From: Pyropia haitanensis | Lineage: Eukaryota > Rhodophyta > Bangiophyceae > Bangiales > Bangiaceae | Assembly (NCBI GenBank): GCA_008729055.1 | Contig: SDUX01000004.1 | Span: 1,674,001 to 1,738,000 of the forward strand | Direction: 5' to 3' | Length of the DNA stretch: 64,000 nt | In this document: positions 32,860 to 45,204 of the stretch, piece after piece | Position numbering within the stretch: the first letter of the stretch is position 1 | Layout of the letters: every line of letters begins with the position of its first letter | Notes under the pieces: model-generated | The model's database searches: none | Told to the model about the DNA's origin: nothing | The model's input: only the letters and a program-made list of their open reading frames with translations | Translations under genes and position numbers: made by a program

Positions 32860-35800
32860 ATGTCGGATCACTATGTCGTGACGGCCCACAAGGCCTCGAG
32901 CGTCACGGCTGCAGTCGTACGTTTTATATGCGCTGCTCGTTCTCTGCTGTCTCCTATGTTCTCGTGTGCCTGCTGCTCATGTGCGGCTGACCCGGTGTCC
33001 ATGCCTCAGTCCAGACTGTTGTGTACGGGTAACTGACGTTTGACTACTTGTTCGTCCTCTGTTTCTTCATGTGTTGCCACTGGCTGCAGGTTGGCAACTT
33101 TATGGGACGCCCCGGCGAGCGGAACCTGCTACTTGCCAAAGGCTCCCGTATTGAGATTTACGCGCTCGCGCCCAGTGGCTTGGTGCCGCTGCTGGAGCTC
33201 CCAATGTATGGCCGCATCGTATCGCTGCTGCTGCTGCCCCCCGCAACCGCTGCCGCTGCCGCGAGTGAGCGGTCTGCTGGTCTGGGGGACACCGGCGAGA
33301 AGGGACATCAGAAACGGCGGCTCCAGTCAGCTGCTGGTGCGGCGCTCCCCGCCACGGAGGACCTGCTGGTTCTCACAGCGAAGCTGCAGTTTTGTGTCCT
33401 GCGGTGGAACCCGACGACCCGGGAAGTCGTGACCATTGCTGGTGGTGACGCGCGAGACAACCTTGGCCGCGCCATGGACCGACCTTTCATGTCGGTGGCC
33501 GACCCCGACGGCCGGTGCGTTGGCATGCACCTGTACGAGAACCTCTTCAGAATCATCCCTCGCGGCTGGACGGCAGAGGCATTTAACGTGCGGCTTGGTG
33601 AGACGGTGCGTGACATTGCGTTTCTGTATGGCGCAGCTTCTATCCCTGTTCTGGCCGTCCTCTACTCGGATGGGGACGACGCGGTGCACCTGAAGATGCT
33701 GGGTGTCAAGCTAGACTACAAGGACTTCACCGACGCACCCGGGGGACAGACCAACCTGGAGCAGACGGCCTCGACGCTGATTGCGGTACCACCGCCGTTC
33801 TTTGGCTGCCTGGTCATTGGCGAGCAGACAATCTCGTACTTTCCGCCGTCGAGCGGGGAAGATGTGTCTGCAGCGCGGCAGGCAGCGACGACACCTCCTG
33901 CGGCGTCCTCGGATGTGGACGAAATTAGCGCTGCTCCTGCGGCTTCTAGCCGTGCCGGGGGTGGCGGCGCGGTGGCGGCGCTGGTGAGCATCCCCATCGC
34001 GGCCACCATCATCAAGGCGGTCGGTCGGATGGACGCGTCTGGGGCTCGCTACCTGCTTGGCGACCATAAAGGCCAGCTGTCGATGCTCATCCTCGAGTCC
34101 AGCTCAGCGGCTCCTGGCATTGTTACCAGACTGTCCATGGAGCCGCTGGGGGAGACGAGTATCCCCTCTACGCTGTCCTACCTCGACAATGGTTTTGTGT
34201 TCGTTGGCTCCCACTTTGGCGACTCTCAGCTGGTGCGGCTACGCAGCCAAGCGGCGGACAACGCGTATGTTGAGGTGGTGGAGCACTTTCAGAACCTGGG
34301 ACCAATTGTGGACTTTTGTGTCGTCGACCTGGAGCGACAGGGCCAGGGCCAGGTGGTCACCTGCTCGGGTGCCTTCAAGGATGGGTCTTTGCGCGTCCTC
34401 CGTAACGGGATTGGCATTACTGAGCAGGCGTCGGAGAACTTGCCGGGCATCAAGGCGATGTTTTCGCTGCGGAGCTCGACGGCGACCGCCTTCCACTCTC
34501 TTCTTCTCATGTCCTTTACCGCCGAGACGCGAGTGCTAGAGCTTGTGGACGGCGAGGAGATGGCAGAGGCGTCTCCACCGGGCCTGGAGGCTTCTGCTCC
34601 CACGCTCCACGCTGGCAACCTCTCCGAAGACCTGGTGGTTCAGGCATGCCCGTCGGTGGTGGCCTTGCTTGATGCGTCGGCCAAGTTTGTTCGTGCTCAC
34701 GAGTGGACGCCACCGGCGGGGACTCGCGTTGTGGCCGCTTCCAGCGCCGGTTGCCAGGTGCTCGTCGCCGTTACGGGGGGCCAGCTGGTGTCGCTTCTTG
34801 TGGACGTGTCTGCCAAGAAACTCGTCGTTGCCGCGTCCGTGACGCTCCCGAATGAAGTCGCTTGTGTGGACTGCTCGCTGCTGTCTGCAAATGCTCGTTC
34901 CGTGTCGACCGGCGATGACGAAGACGCCATGGCCGACGTGGATGTCACGCCAGCGTCGGCGGTCCGGGAGAGCCCGATTATGGCGGCGGTCGGTATGTGG
35001 ACGGAGGTGAGCGTGCGTCTGCTGTCGCTTCCTGGCTTGCAACCGCTTCGGACGGAGCCATTGGATGGGCAGGTCATTGCCCGTTCCGTGCTCTTGGCGA
35101 CCCTTGAGAATGTGGACTACCTACTCGTGGCCCTCGGTGATGGTCATCTGTTCACTTTCAGAGTGGACGCCTCGGTCGTTCCTGCCAGCGACCCTTCTCC
35201 CAAGGCGGGCGGCGCAGTACCAGATGTTCATCCGGTGCTGAGCGCAGCGGCGAGAGAGGCGCTTTTAAGCGACCGGAAGCGGGTGACGGTGGGGTCTCAG
35301 CCGGCGTCGCTGAGTGCATTTACTACCCGTGGTGCCACTCACGTGTTTGCTGCTTGTGACCGGCCGACCGTTGTCCACGCCTCTGCCGGTGGCACGAAGC
35401 TGCTATTCTCTCATGTCAACCTGCGCGCCGTGACGCGTGTCGTTGGCTTCCACTCGGCTGCCTTCCCCGACTGCCTGGCAGTGGCCACCCCCACGAGCTT
35501 GCTGCTGGGTGCGGTGGACGATATCCAAAAGCTCCACATTCGGACTGTTCCCCTGGGGGAGGGCCCCCGCCGTATCGCCCACGCGCCCGTGGCGCACATG
35601 TTTGCTGTGCTGACTACTGCCCTAGCGGTGGATGAGTCTGGGGACGAGACGGAGGACCACTACCTGAGGTTGCTGGATGACACGACGTTTGAGACGCGGG
35701 ACTCTTTCAAGCTGGATATCAACGAGATGGGCTGCTCCCTGTTGTCCACGACATTACCGTCGCTGTCTTCACCACTTGATGCGGCCAACCGAGGCCTGGA

Positions 35801-36875
35801 CATGAATGTGGGCGACGGTGACGTCCCAGGTGGGGGCGCTGCTGGAGAGGAGTGCTTTGTGCTGGGTACCGCCTACACGCTGCCTGATGAGGATGAACCC
35901 TCGAAGGGCAGACTGCTGGCCTTCACGGTGGAGGGGGGTCAGCTGCGGCTGCGTGCGGAGCTGTCCGTGCAAGGTGCGGTGTATTGCCTCAACCACATCC
36001 GCGGGATGCTGGTGGCGGGTGTGAACCACCGAGTTTTGCTGCTGGCGTGGACCGTTCGTGGCGGTGTCGGCGGCAGCAACCGCGCACTGGTCGTTCAGGA
36101 CACATGCGGCGGTAGCACGGTGGCACTGCTGCTTGCGACGCGCGGCGACTTTGTGATTGTCGGTGACATGATCAAGTCCGTGACAGTGCTACGGTTTAGC
36201 ACCAGTGGTGACGGGACCGAGCACCTGGACGAGGTGGCTCGTGACTACGGCTGCCATTGGATGACAGCGGTGGCTGCAGTGGATGACGAGGTGTCATTGG
36301 GCGGGGAGAACGGCTTCAACCTGATCACCCTGCGCCGCCGCAGCGGTGCCGTCAACGAGGATGAGCGGGCGCAGCTGGATCTGGTGGGTACCTTTCACAC
36401 TGGCGACTTCATCAATCGACTGTTGCCAGGCTCCCTCGTTATGCGGAAGGATAGCCCTGCGGACGGTACGGGCTCATCCAAGGGCAATCCCGTTGCGGTC
36501 TCGGTTGCGCCCCAGACACTGCTGTACGGCTCGGTGAGCGGCGCGGTGGGTGTCCTCGTGCGACTGACCCCTGAAGACTTCCAGTTGCTCCGGCGAGTGG
36601 AAGCGGCCCTCAACGACGTGGTCAAGGGCATTGGCGGGCTGCAGCACACCGAGTGGCGCGCCTTTGCGACTGAGGCAACCGGTCCAAGCAGCGGGTTTGG
36701 GACCTCCGTCCTCGGCAACGGGGCAACCAACCAGGCCCGAGGGTACATTGACGGTGACCTCATTGAGCGTTTCTTGGACCTGGACCGTAACAAGGCGGCG
36801 GTGGTCGCGGAGGCGGTGGACCTCTCGGTGGAGGACCTGGCAAACCGCGTCGAGGAGCTCGCGCGGCTGCATTAA
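32860..36875 (+). CDS. DDB1: DDB1, CUL4 ubiquitin-ligase adaptor and UV-damage-binding subunit, two exons
   Basis: DDB1 is the three-propeller adaptor of CUL4 ubiquitin ligases and the large subunit of UV-DDB. Exon 1 (32860-32916) encodes MSDHYVVTAHKASSVTAAV. A 173-bp intron beginning GTACGT and ending CTGCAG is in phase 0, and exon 2 (33090-36875) continues VGNFMGRPGERNLLLAKGSR, matching the family N-terminus without a gap. The product is 1,280 residues, against about 1,140 in human. The MMS1_N region covers roughly residues 70-560 and the CPSF_A region 880-1240. The end carries FVIVGDMIKSVTVLRF, LGGENGFNLITL, FHTGDFINRLLPGSLVM and GYIDGDLIERFLDLDR, then ELARLH. Composition is ordinary and the frame is clean. 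It is convergent with XPD, 402 bp apart. Confidence 0.97.
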
Positions 36876-37277
36876 GGTCATCTGTAGAATGCGACCGGAG
36901 AGAGTGAACAGAGACGGAACGCTTAGTCACGCTGTAACTCTCTTCGTGTTGCTGTTGCAAAGCTTGGCTGCACGTGCTCACCAGAATGGAGGGAGTGTAA
37001 AGCATGAAATGATTGTGCGTGAAGAGGCTGGTGTCTACTCTCGAGCAGCCCGCGCAGCGCCGTGCTTCGATGCGTGCCTGCTCTTTTGCCCGAGCTATAG
37101 GATTGCACAGTCTTCCAAGCACGTCCAGCTCACCGCGGGCACTCGCGTGGGGCTGACCGCTCGTCCGGGAGTCCTTAGGGCCCGTTCCATGCACGACCAG
37201 GAGTGACTGAGACCACAAGAGATGAGTAGCTGTTTGCGCACACCACACGAAAGCATCAAAAAGGCAGGAGTCTTGCT
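36876..37277. other. Convergent 3' region DDB1-XPD
   Basis: These 402 bp are of ordinary composition and presumably hold both 3' UTRs. No further gene is visible. Confidence 0.6.
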
Positions 37278-40164
37278 TCAGGATACTCTAAGCTGCGCCT
37301 CGGTTTCCTCCAGTACTTGCATTTCCTCGTCATCATCATAGTCGGGTGCGACGGTACCGAGATAGTCGGCCAAATCGTCGTCGTCATCCATCTGCATCTG
37401 CACGGGCTCTGGCGCAGCATCGGCCACAGGCTTTGCATTCTGGCGTTGCTCTGCCAGCGCCGCCGTCCGCACCTTGTCCTTTTCTGCCAACCGCCGCACG
37501 TCCGCCTCGGAGAGCAGCGCGGTGCCCATTTGCGCCGATTGGTCTAGCGGTTGCGCCATGGCACGGAGGAAGGCCTTGGATGCACTTACTGCCGCGTCCG
37601 TGTCGAGGTCCACGTTGGCCTCGGGCATCAGCTCGAGGATCCACTGCGGCAGCTTGTTTCGCTTGTCCGCCCGCACGTACCGCTTATCGGCCAGCACCAT
37701 GATCCCATAGTCCGCCTTACTCCGCACCACCCGTCCTAGGCACTGAGACGCCTGCCGCAGCGCGTCAAACGACAAAAAGTCACCCTCCCGGATGCCGCAA
37801 TTGTCCCGCATGTACTCCAGTCGCGCTCGAAGGACGCGCGACTCGGTGTACTGGAACGGCACACCCAGCATGACGACAGCTCGACCGTAGTGGCGGTCAA
37901 AGTCAATGCCCTCGGCTACTTTGCCTCGGGCCACGCAGAGGAAGATGGCGCCTCGCCCTGCATCGCAAGAACGCCGGTAATTGTCTAGGGCTAGGGAAGA
38001 CTCGATGGTGTCGGGCGTCTCGATGAAGACCAGCTTTCGCTCCAAGAGCAGCTTGATGATGGCCATGTCATCCCACATTGCGAGGATGCTCTCCATGTAC
38101 GTGTAGGAGGTGAAAAAGGCAACGATGCCATCCGGCACGGCCTCAGCCAGCTGCACCAACAGCATGCCATAATTGCGAACAACGGCCTTATCACCGCGGC
38201 AGTCAAACTTGGAGGAAATTGCCACCTGGTCAGGCCCCCGCGACACGATCAGCGGGCAGATGCAGTTGCGCTGGAGCGACATGGAATAGGAGCGCGAGAC
38301 GACGGGGGTGAAGCTGAGCACCTTGGCGTACATGTCGCGAGGAGAGATAGTTCCCGACGTCAGCACCACCGACTGGAACCGGTCAAAGATAGGCTTCATG
38401 GCCAGGCTGGCGTCCAAGCAGCAAAGTTGGAGGACGGGGTCGGGGATGCTCGGCAGGCGCTCGTCGAACGGCTCAAAGATCAGTGCGAAAGACTGGCCTT
38501 TGCCATACGTGCCCAACAGTGTGGCCATGTCCGCCACCAACTGCACAGGCGCAAAGGCAGCGGCGTCAGCCACTTCCAGCGTAGTCAGCAGGCTCTTCAG
38601 CCGCTCCGAGCAAAACCGCAGGGGCTTGGCGTCGCTCTGCACGTCAACAAGCAGGGCGTGGACAAACTTGGGCGCCGACTCCTGTTGCACGTGCGGCAGC
38701 TTCATGCGTTTGCTCAGAAAGTCAATGACGCGGCGGAGGAAGCGCAGAAAGTGCTCGGCCTTACGAATGTTGCCAGGCACTGTCTCTTCAATAGCGTCCG
38801 CCGGGATAACCGGGCTCGCCTGAATGACGTCCGCGGCAGTCCGCCGCCTTCCGGCGTCATCCTGGTGGGCAGGCAGGATGCCCTGAATAGACATCCCCTG
38901 CACAAGCCGCGCGTACTCGTCCGCCAACCGGTCCGCATTGGTCGTCTTGATGGACCCTACGCGGGCGTTCAGGGTGGCCAGGTTGCGCAGGCTCCGCGTC
39001 AGGGTGTCCCCGCGAATAGCCACAGACAGGGCGTCGATACACACGTTGTCGATGTTGTGAGCCTGAGCGCGCCGACACAGGCATGTCAGACCAGGCGAGA
39101 CTCGCAATTGGCATGGAGACCCAGCAATAGCGACAGAATGTCAGCCGGATAGAACAGTCGAGCACGAGAAAAAACAAAAGAGGAGCAAGCGCGCAGCGCC
39201 GCGGCGCCCATTGGTTTGTGGTCCAGCGACGCGGCCGCTGACGACGCATGCAGGCTAAAGCGCAGGGCCGATAACAGACAAGCAACAGCCAACAACAGCT
39301 TAGGAGCAAACGCACCTCATCAAACACCACCACGCATTCCCGAGCAAGGTCACGAGAGATGAGCCCCGCCACCTTGGGGTCAATCAGGTACTGGTAATTG
39401 TACACAATGACGTTGGCAAACGACAGGGCGTGGCGGGCGGTGTAGTAGGGGCACCAGCCACGCTCCTTGCCAACCGCTATCAGCTCATCAATGCCATACA
39501 CGCCAGCGGGGAGGATAGCGTCGGTACCTTCCTTATCGTAGCCCTCAAAGTACTCGCACAGGCCTTTTTCGGCAGCCGCAGCAGCAGTCAAGGCACGGGG
39601 GGCACCCCCCTCCTCCTCCTCATCGGCGTCAGCCATGCGCACCACAGAGCCGTTGGTCGCGGCACCCCGCCGCGGGGCGCGGCCGCCCACATCCTCAATG
39701 TCCTCCGGGTCCCCACGCGCCCACGAGGCCGTCATGGAGCGACACAGCGCGTCTGCCTCTTCACGTGACGATGCAGACGACACGGCCGGGTGGAGGCACA
39801 GGTTCCGCCGCGTCGTCAGCCCAACGGCCAGCGCCTTTCGCGACGCTGCTGCCCGTGCGGGTGCGTCCTCGGCATAGCACTTGTCGCGGTGGGCGAGCAC
39901 CCGCCGGAGCTCGTGGAGGACCTTGTCCATCTCGCCCACAGTGCGGGTGCAGTAGACCAGCTTGGCCAGCTCTGGTCGGTATAGCTGGTATGAGAGGATG
40001 AGGGACAGAAGTGTGACCGTCTTGCCAGTGCCGGTGGGCATTTCTAGGATGGAGTGGCCCCGGGCGTCCAGCGTCCGCTTCAGGTCCACCATGTAGGCAT
40101 ATTGCTCGGGGTAGACAAACTCATAGGGAAAGTACACGGTGATGCCATCGACATCGATGCGCAT
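37278..40164 (-). CDS. XPD: XPD/RAD3 (ERCC2) helicase of TFIIH, two exons
   Basis: XPD is the 5'-3' Fe-S helicase of TFIIH for nucleotide-excision repair. Exon 1 is 40164-39316 and exon 2 is 39062-37278, separated by a 253-bp phase-0 intron (GTGCGT...GCTCAG). The start MRIDVDGITVYFPYEFVYPE matches the family. Walker A is EMPTGTGKTVTLLSLI (near residues 38-45). The four Fe-S cysteines appear in NLCLHP, LCRSMTASW, LCEYFEGYD and GWCPYYTARHAL. The DEAH box is cut exactly by the intron, VVVFDE then AHNIDNVCID (residues 282-285). The C-terminal helicase lobe has SQCLGRVVRSKADYGIMVLA. The total is 877 residues, against about 760 in human, the excess lying in a Ser/Ala/Glu-rich insert in the Fe-S/arch region and in the C-terminal tail. 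An ORF extending upstream to 40617 is unsupported by homology. Confidence 0.97.
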
Positions 40165-40582
40165 AATCGGGGGACGCCGGAGGGGCCGGACGCGGCGCAG
40201 CGATGCGACAGGCAGCCGCGGCACCCCGACCAGGTCGACGAGCACAGCCCACGCGGGACAGGCAATCAATCGGGGAAGAAGACCCTCGAGGCTCGGGGGC
40301 GCAAGACCAGGCAAGCGAGACCCGCCTGCCCGTCGTACAGCTGCTCGGGTGGCCGGTCGTGGTTGGGCTGGACTCGCCCGACAGAGCACTGGCGAGTAGG
40401 ACGGCTCATTCTCTCTTCCTCTGGGAACCCGGACGTGGCAGTCATGACAGAGACCAGCTGGCAAGACGGCTCCGGAGTTGATCTGAAAAATTACTCGGGC
40501 TGGTGTTTTGAGTTCTTGGGTCAGAGAAGAATGCAAACCCCCGGGCATCCCACGACGCAGGTCCCAAGGGCGTAGGCACAGG
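40165..40582. other. Gap between the GT61 stop and the XPD start
   Basis: This 418-bp region holds the XPD promoter and the GT61 3' UTR. The XPD frame is open backwards through it to 40617 but encodes nothing conserved. Confidence 0.5.
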
Positions 40583-42679
40583 CTACGAGCGTGGAAGTGC
40601 CTGAGCCACCGCCTCAACGAGCGCCGCTTCCACCACCGCCGCGTCCCCTTCGCACAGTTCCAGCGCCCGGACGTCGGCGCGGTACCACAGCTTGCAAGCG
40701 GGGTCCTTGTTCATGCACGTGTGCAGGCTGTCAAACTTGGACAGCCCCTCATAGTCGGCCTGCCCTGGCTCCTCCAGCGTCACCGCCGTGTAGCCGAGGC
40801 CCGCGTCCCCCCCCCGTACGTACATGTTGTGGGAGAACTTACGGGGGAAGATCTCAATCAGGTGGGCCCCCCGGGGCGCGTACAGTGTGTTGACCAGGTT
40901 GGCCCCGTGGATGCCAATCAGCACCGCTGAGTGCACCACCGACCGGAGCTGGTCGCTAAAGGACATGCTGCCAAAGTTGACCACGTCCAGGATCAGCCGA
41001 TGTTGGGTCGCCACCCGCCGCAGGAGCGCCTGCATGCGCGCCTCGGAGGGGTCATCAAACGCGCGCCTGCGGGCGCGGATCAGGTACGTGAGCCGCCGGG
41101 CCATGGTCGGCCGCCCCCCCGTCAGCGGGGGCACCAGCGCCGCAAAGACGGCCGACCTCCAGGGGATCGCGTCGGCGGGAGCGTCGCCCTCCGCCTCCAT
41201 CTGTTGCCGTCGCCACAGCGACGCGTCTGCCATCGCCTGCTTCACCACCTCCGTCGGCGCCCCGTGCGGCGGCAGCAGCCCCGATGGCACGGGCACGTCC
41301 GAAGCGGGGATGAACCAGCGGCCGCGGGGAAAATTGGGGATCACCACCCGCCGCATGCACAGCGCCGTGTCGTCGGGGCGCACCAGCGAGCTGACCACCC
41401 TATTGTTGAGCACGACCGTCACGGCGGGCCCGCCGCCGTGGGCACCCCCGAGGGTCGGATCCCCCGCTGGCGGCTCCTGTGGTAGCGGGAAGGCCGGCGC
41501 AGTGTCCACGTGGTGGATAGGCCCGCCGCCCGCGGCGGCACGCAGCAGGATGGAGTGGAAGCCGTGAGGGTCTTTAAAAGCGGGCGACGTGATTTTCTCC
41601 ACGGCGATCACGATGCGGGTGGGGGTAGTTGTCAACCCATAGTGGCCAGCGTTGCGGAGGACGTGAAACACGTGCGTCATGGAGCCCGTGTAGTGGGCCA
41701 GGTTACTTGCCGCCGCCGCGAGGGTAAAAAAGAGCGTCTCCCCGCCCAGGTTCACGCGGTGCCGCAGCGCTGGCGCTGCGGCCGCGTCGAGGCGGCGGAC
41801 CACCGTCGGTGGCGGAATCTTCATATACCGAAACGAGTCGGCCTCCTTCTTCGCACAATCCGACGCCAACGGCATGCGCAGCGCGCCCGTCTGGGTAAAC
41901 GTCCACCCACATGCCAGAGGCTGCGGGAGGGTGTAGCTGCTGCCATTGGCCTCGACACACAGGTTGTCCATGACCGTCACCGACTCGCCCGATTTGGACA
42001 TGTACAAGTGCCGGCCGGTGGACGCAACGCGGGGCGGCAAGGGCGTTGGCGCAGCCAGCCCTGTCGCCGCCGAGTCGCCGGTTACCCCTTCTGGCGCGTC
42101 ACCACCACCATCGGCTGCCTCGGCCGTACCGCCGCCATTGTCTTGTGCCGACCCTGCCACAGCCCCGTGTGCCTCTTCCGCATCGGCGCCCCCCCTGGCA
42201 GTCCGCTTCGCCCCCCCTCCCGGTGACAGGAGGGCGGTGAGGCCGCCCACAAAGCTCGCGCCCACCACCCCCCCGCTGCCGGCGGCGGCGGCGGCGCCTC
42301 CCTCCCCACGTCCCCCAGGCCCCCCGCCCAGGCCACCGCCGCCCCCTCCTCCCCCACTCCCCTCCGCAGCCGACCCGTCCGCCGTCGCCCGCTGCACCAG
42401 CAGCACCACGTACGACACGTTGAGGGCGGACCCTACCACCAGCACCGTCACCACCGCCGCCAGCATCAGCGCCACCCACCACCGTGGGGGGCCCGACGCG
42501 AACGCCCGCCGTGGCACCTGCGGCACCCCCGACGCGTGCGAGCGCGGGTGCCGCTTGGACGACGGCCGCCCCATGCCGCCGCCCGGGGGAGAGGGGGGGG
42601 TGTGCGGGGCGCGACCCACACAGGGAAGCACCGGTTCGGGACGGTTTCGGAAGAACAAGCGCCGCACGGCACCAACCAT
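40583..42679 (-). CDS. GT61-family glycosyltransferase, type II membrane protein
   Basis: An intact ORF of 698 codons from ATG 42679 to TAG 40583; an ATG at 42574 is an alternative start. A short basic N-terminus is followed by one membrane anchor, WWVALMLAAVVTVLVVGSAL (about residue 66), and a Gly/Ala-rich stem, the layout of Golgi glycosyltransferases. The catalytic part contains ETLFFTLAAAASNLAHY with HVFHVLRNAGHYGL, and the family signature SFSDQLRSVVHSAVLIGIHG, then ANLVNTLYAPRGAHLIEIFP (about residues 575-605), as in GT61 (DUF563) enzymes including EOGT and plant xylan transferases. The acceptor and sugar donor cannot be told from sequence. It lies in tandem with XPD, 418 bp upstream of the XPD start. 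Confidence 0.88.
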   Translation of the reverse strand: MVGAVRRLFFRNRPEPVLPCVGRAPHTPPSPPGGGMGRPSSKRHPRSHASGVPQVPRRAFASGPPRWWVALMLAAVVTVLVVGSALNVSYVVLLVQRATADGSAAEGSGGGGGGGGLGGGPGGRGEGGAAAAAGSGGVVGASFVGGLTALLSPGGGAKRTARGGADAEEAHGAVAGSAQDNGGGTAEAADGGGDAPEGVTGDSAATGLAAPTPLPPRVASTGRHLYMSKSGESVTVMDNLCVEANGSSYTLPQPLACGWTFTQTGALRMPLASDCAKKEADSFRYMKIPPPTVVRRLDAAAAPALRHRVNLGGETLFFTLAAAASNLAHYTGSMTHVFHVLRNAGHYGLTTTPTRIVIAVEKITSPAFKDPHGFHSILLRAAAGGGPIHHVDTAPAFPLPQEPPAGDPTLGGAHGGGPAVTVVLNNRVVSSLVRPDDTALCMRRVVIPNFPRGRWFIPASDVPVPSGLLPPHGAPTEVVKQAMADASLWRRQQMEAEGDAPADAIPWRSAVFAALVPPLTGGRPTMARRLTYLIRARRRAFDDPSEARMQALLRRVATQHRLILDVVNFGSMSFSDQLRSVVHSAVLIGIHGANLVNTLYAPRGAHLIEIFPRKFSHNMYVRGGDAGLGYTAVTLEEPGQADYEGLSKFDSLHTCMNKDPACKLWYRADVRALELCEGDAAVVEAALVEAVAQALPRS

Positions 42680-45204
42680 GGGAACGTGAGGGGAGCAGGG
42701 AGGGCGGTGGGGAATGGAAGGTGGGGGTTGAGGAATGGAAGGAGGGGGTTGGGGAATGGGAGGAGGGGGGTGGGGAGTGGGGGACGGAAAGTGGAGGGCG
42801 GGGGGAGGGGGGTGGTGAATGGGGAAAGGGGGGTGGCGGGAGGTTAGTGCGTGGTAACTCGGGGGTCGGGAGTGCGAGCTGGGGGATAAGGGCAAAAGGG
42901 TGGCCGCTCTGGACAGCCGCACCCTTGGCGACACCAGCAACGCCAGCCGACGCTGCCGCGACGGGACACCAGCAGCGGCAGCAGCAGCGCCGGCCGCGCC
43001 GCGGTCACCAACACGCAGGCACGCGCGGCTACACGGCGGCGGCAGGGATCAGCCCGCCCTACCTCCCCTCCCCCACCCCACCTCCGCTCCAAGCAGGCCA
43101 CACGCACGTGGCCGTACCGCCACCCCCTCAGCGCTGCGCGGGGGGGGCAGCGGGGGGTAGCGTCCTCCCCCCACCCGGACGGCACGCGCCCGCAGGCGTC
43201 AGCCGTGGGGCGGGGACCAGCCGCTCCCCCCCCCCCGCCCCTCCCCACTCGGCACCGACGCCGCCGTCGCCGCCGCCGCCGCTGCCGCCGCCGCCGCTGC
43301 CACCGCCGCCGCCGTCGCCGCTGCTGCCGTCGCCGCCACCGCCGCCGCCGCCGCCGCCGCTGCCACCGCCGCTACGCCAGCCGTGGGCGACCCGCGCCCA
43401 CCGGTTCAGCCGCCGCCGCGGCCGCCCCCCCCCCCAACGGGCCCACCCGCCCGCCGCACTGCGGCGGGCAGCCGACCCCCCCTCCCTCCCGGGGAAGAGA
43501 GAGTGCGAAAGGGAGGAAACAATACGCGCGGGTAGGTCTCGCCCACCACCACCCCCCGTCACCGACCACTTGCAGCAGGCGCGCCGCACGGGCCGGCGAG
43601 GCGCGGGGGGGCGAGGGGGGGGGGGGGGTTCTTGGCGCTCACGGTCGGCAGCCACGTGGCCAAGAAATGGGCTCCGACACGCGCCGTAGCGCGTGGGGCC
43701 AAGATGGGGGGGGCAGACCCGCGGCACCAGCCGGCCGAGGCCGTGGTCATGCCGAGGCGTCGCCCCCGCGACACACGGAGGGCGGGGGGGGCGGCTTGTC
43801 AGCGGCGCCCGCTGCCGCTTTGGCTGCGGCGGAGGCGCACATGAGGCGTTGAGGGGCGGAGGGGAGAGGAGATATACGTATAGCCGCCGACACTCGCGGC
43901 AGGCGCTGGCGGCGGCACCGAGGTTCACACGGTAGGAGGCACAGCCGTGGGCGGTCCTGCGGCCACGCTGTCGGCCAGTGCGCGATCGTCAGCGGGCGCG
44001 AATGAAATCCTTGCATTGAGCGCCTCTCGTGGGGCGCGCGCGTGCGCGCGTTTGGGAGGGGGCCCGCTGCACACGTGGCGGACAGATTTCCGTCCGCGCT
44101 ATCAAGACGGGACCGCACGCTGGTCCCCACGCGGACCCCCACGCTGGCCCCCGTGTTGCCGACCCACTCTCGAGTCATGAGGGCGACGACGTCAGCGCAA
44201 AGGGCCTCAGCAGGCTCCTCCAGATCAAGCTTGTCGAAAAAGTGGGGACCTTCGACCCGACCTCTGTTCACGTCCCCGCTTCCCCAAGCCCTGCCGAAAC
44301 AGCAGCCCCGTGGCGCGGGCGAACGCGCGGGGGGAGCGGAATGGGCAAGCGGCCGCCGCGACGTGCCACAGACAAAAGGCGTGTGGGTCTGATGCCACCC
44401 CCGTGAGCATCGACCGCCGCGACGCCACCCTTTTGAGAAACCGCACCCGCTAGGGATGAGAACGCGCTCCACCGTGGGGGGGGGGGAAGGACGTTGGGCC
44501 TCCCCACCAGCCACCGCGAGAGACCGCCCCCTGGCTGCGCACGGGAACCAAACCGGCACCCGGTACTTAGCCGCAAACGTGGGGGGCGGCAAAAGGGGCG
44601 GTGGCCACCAGCAGCGCCCCACACACCCCCTACCATCCCCCCTCCCGCCCGTTCCCCCCCGCTCCCCACGCGCCCCACCCTCTCACCCTCAGCTGAGGTC
44701 CAGCAGAGACGCCCCGTCCGAGTGGACGACCACCCATCCCACGTTCACCTCGCCAACAGCACCCCCACCACCCCCATCACCCCCACCACCGTCTGCACCA
44801 TCACTGCCGTCCGCATCACAATCGTCACCCGCATCACCGCCATCGCTACTACCACCTGCGGTTGTGGACGGACACAGCCGCCGCTGCCACCGCCTACCTA
44901 GCCCGTCGTCAGTTGACGACGCGCTTCGTGGCGCAGAGGGCCCAGTGAAAGGGACAGGCAGCCCGTTCCCGCGCCGCCCCGGTCAGGGGCGCCACACATA
45001 CCGTCGCCAGCCCGGGGCACAACACCCATCGATGACAGCAGCTCACACCCAGTCGGCAACGGGTGTTTCCCCCACCCGCCGTGACGACCTGCGAGTGCCC
45101 CGATCGCCGACAATGCACCGCCTACGGAACGTACGGCCTGTAGCAGCACCCACCGGCGACCCCAGCCTCCCCCTTCCTCTCGCTCCACTCCCTTCCTACC
45201 AAAC
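42680..45204. other. 2.5-kb intergenic region with simple repeats
   Basis: It begins with G-rich purine repeats upstream of GT61 (42690-42850), has a long imperfect (CCG)n tract at 43255-43378, and further C-rich repeats with CACC/ATCACC units near 44700-44880. A minus-strand frame around 44060-44260 has fairly normal residue use (KLDLEEPAEALCADVVALM) but no recognised domain and no convincing boundaries, so I do not call it. Confidence 0.4.

Noticed and set aside
33048..33089. In-frame N-terminal extension of the large DDB1 ORF
   Set aside because: It is the end of intron 1. Splicing from 32916 to 33090 gives the conserved DDB1 N-terminus.
40165..40617. Upstream extension of the XPD frame
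   Set aside because: Homology to XPD starts at the ATG at 40164. The extension has no conserved content.
43747..44622. Minus-strand frame of about 290 codons with partly normal residue use
   Set aside because: Only a short part (44060-44260) looks protein-like, with no family match, no good start and no conserved end. It was left as a note in the intergenic entry.
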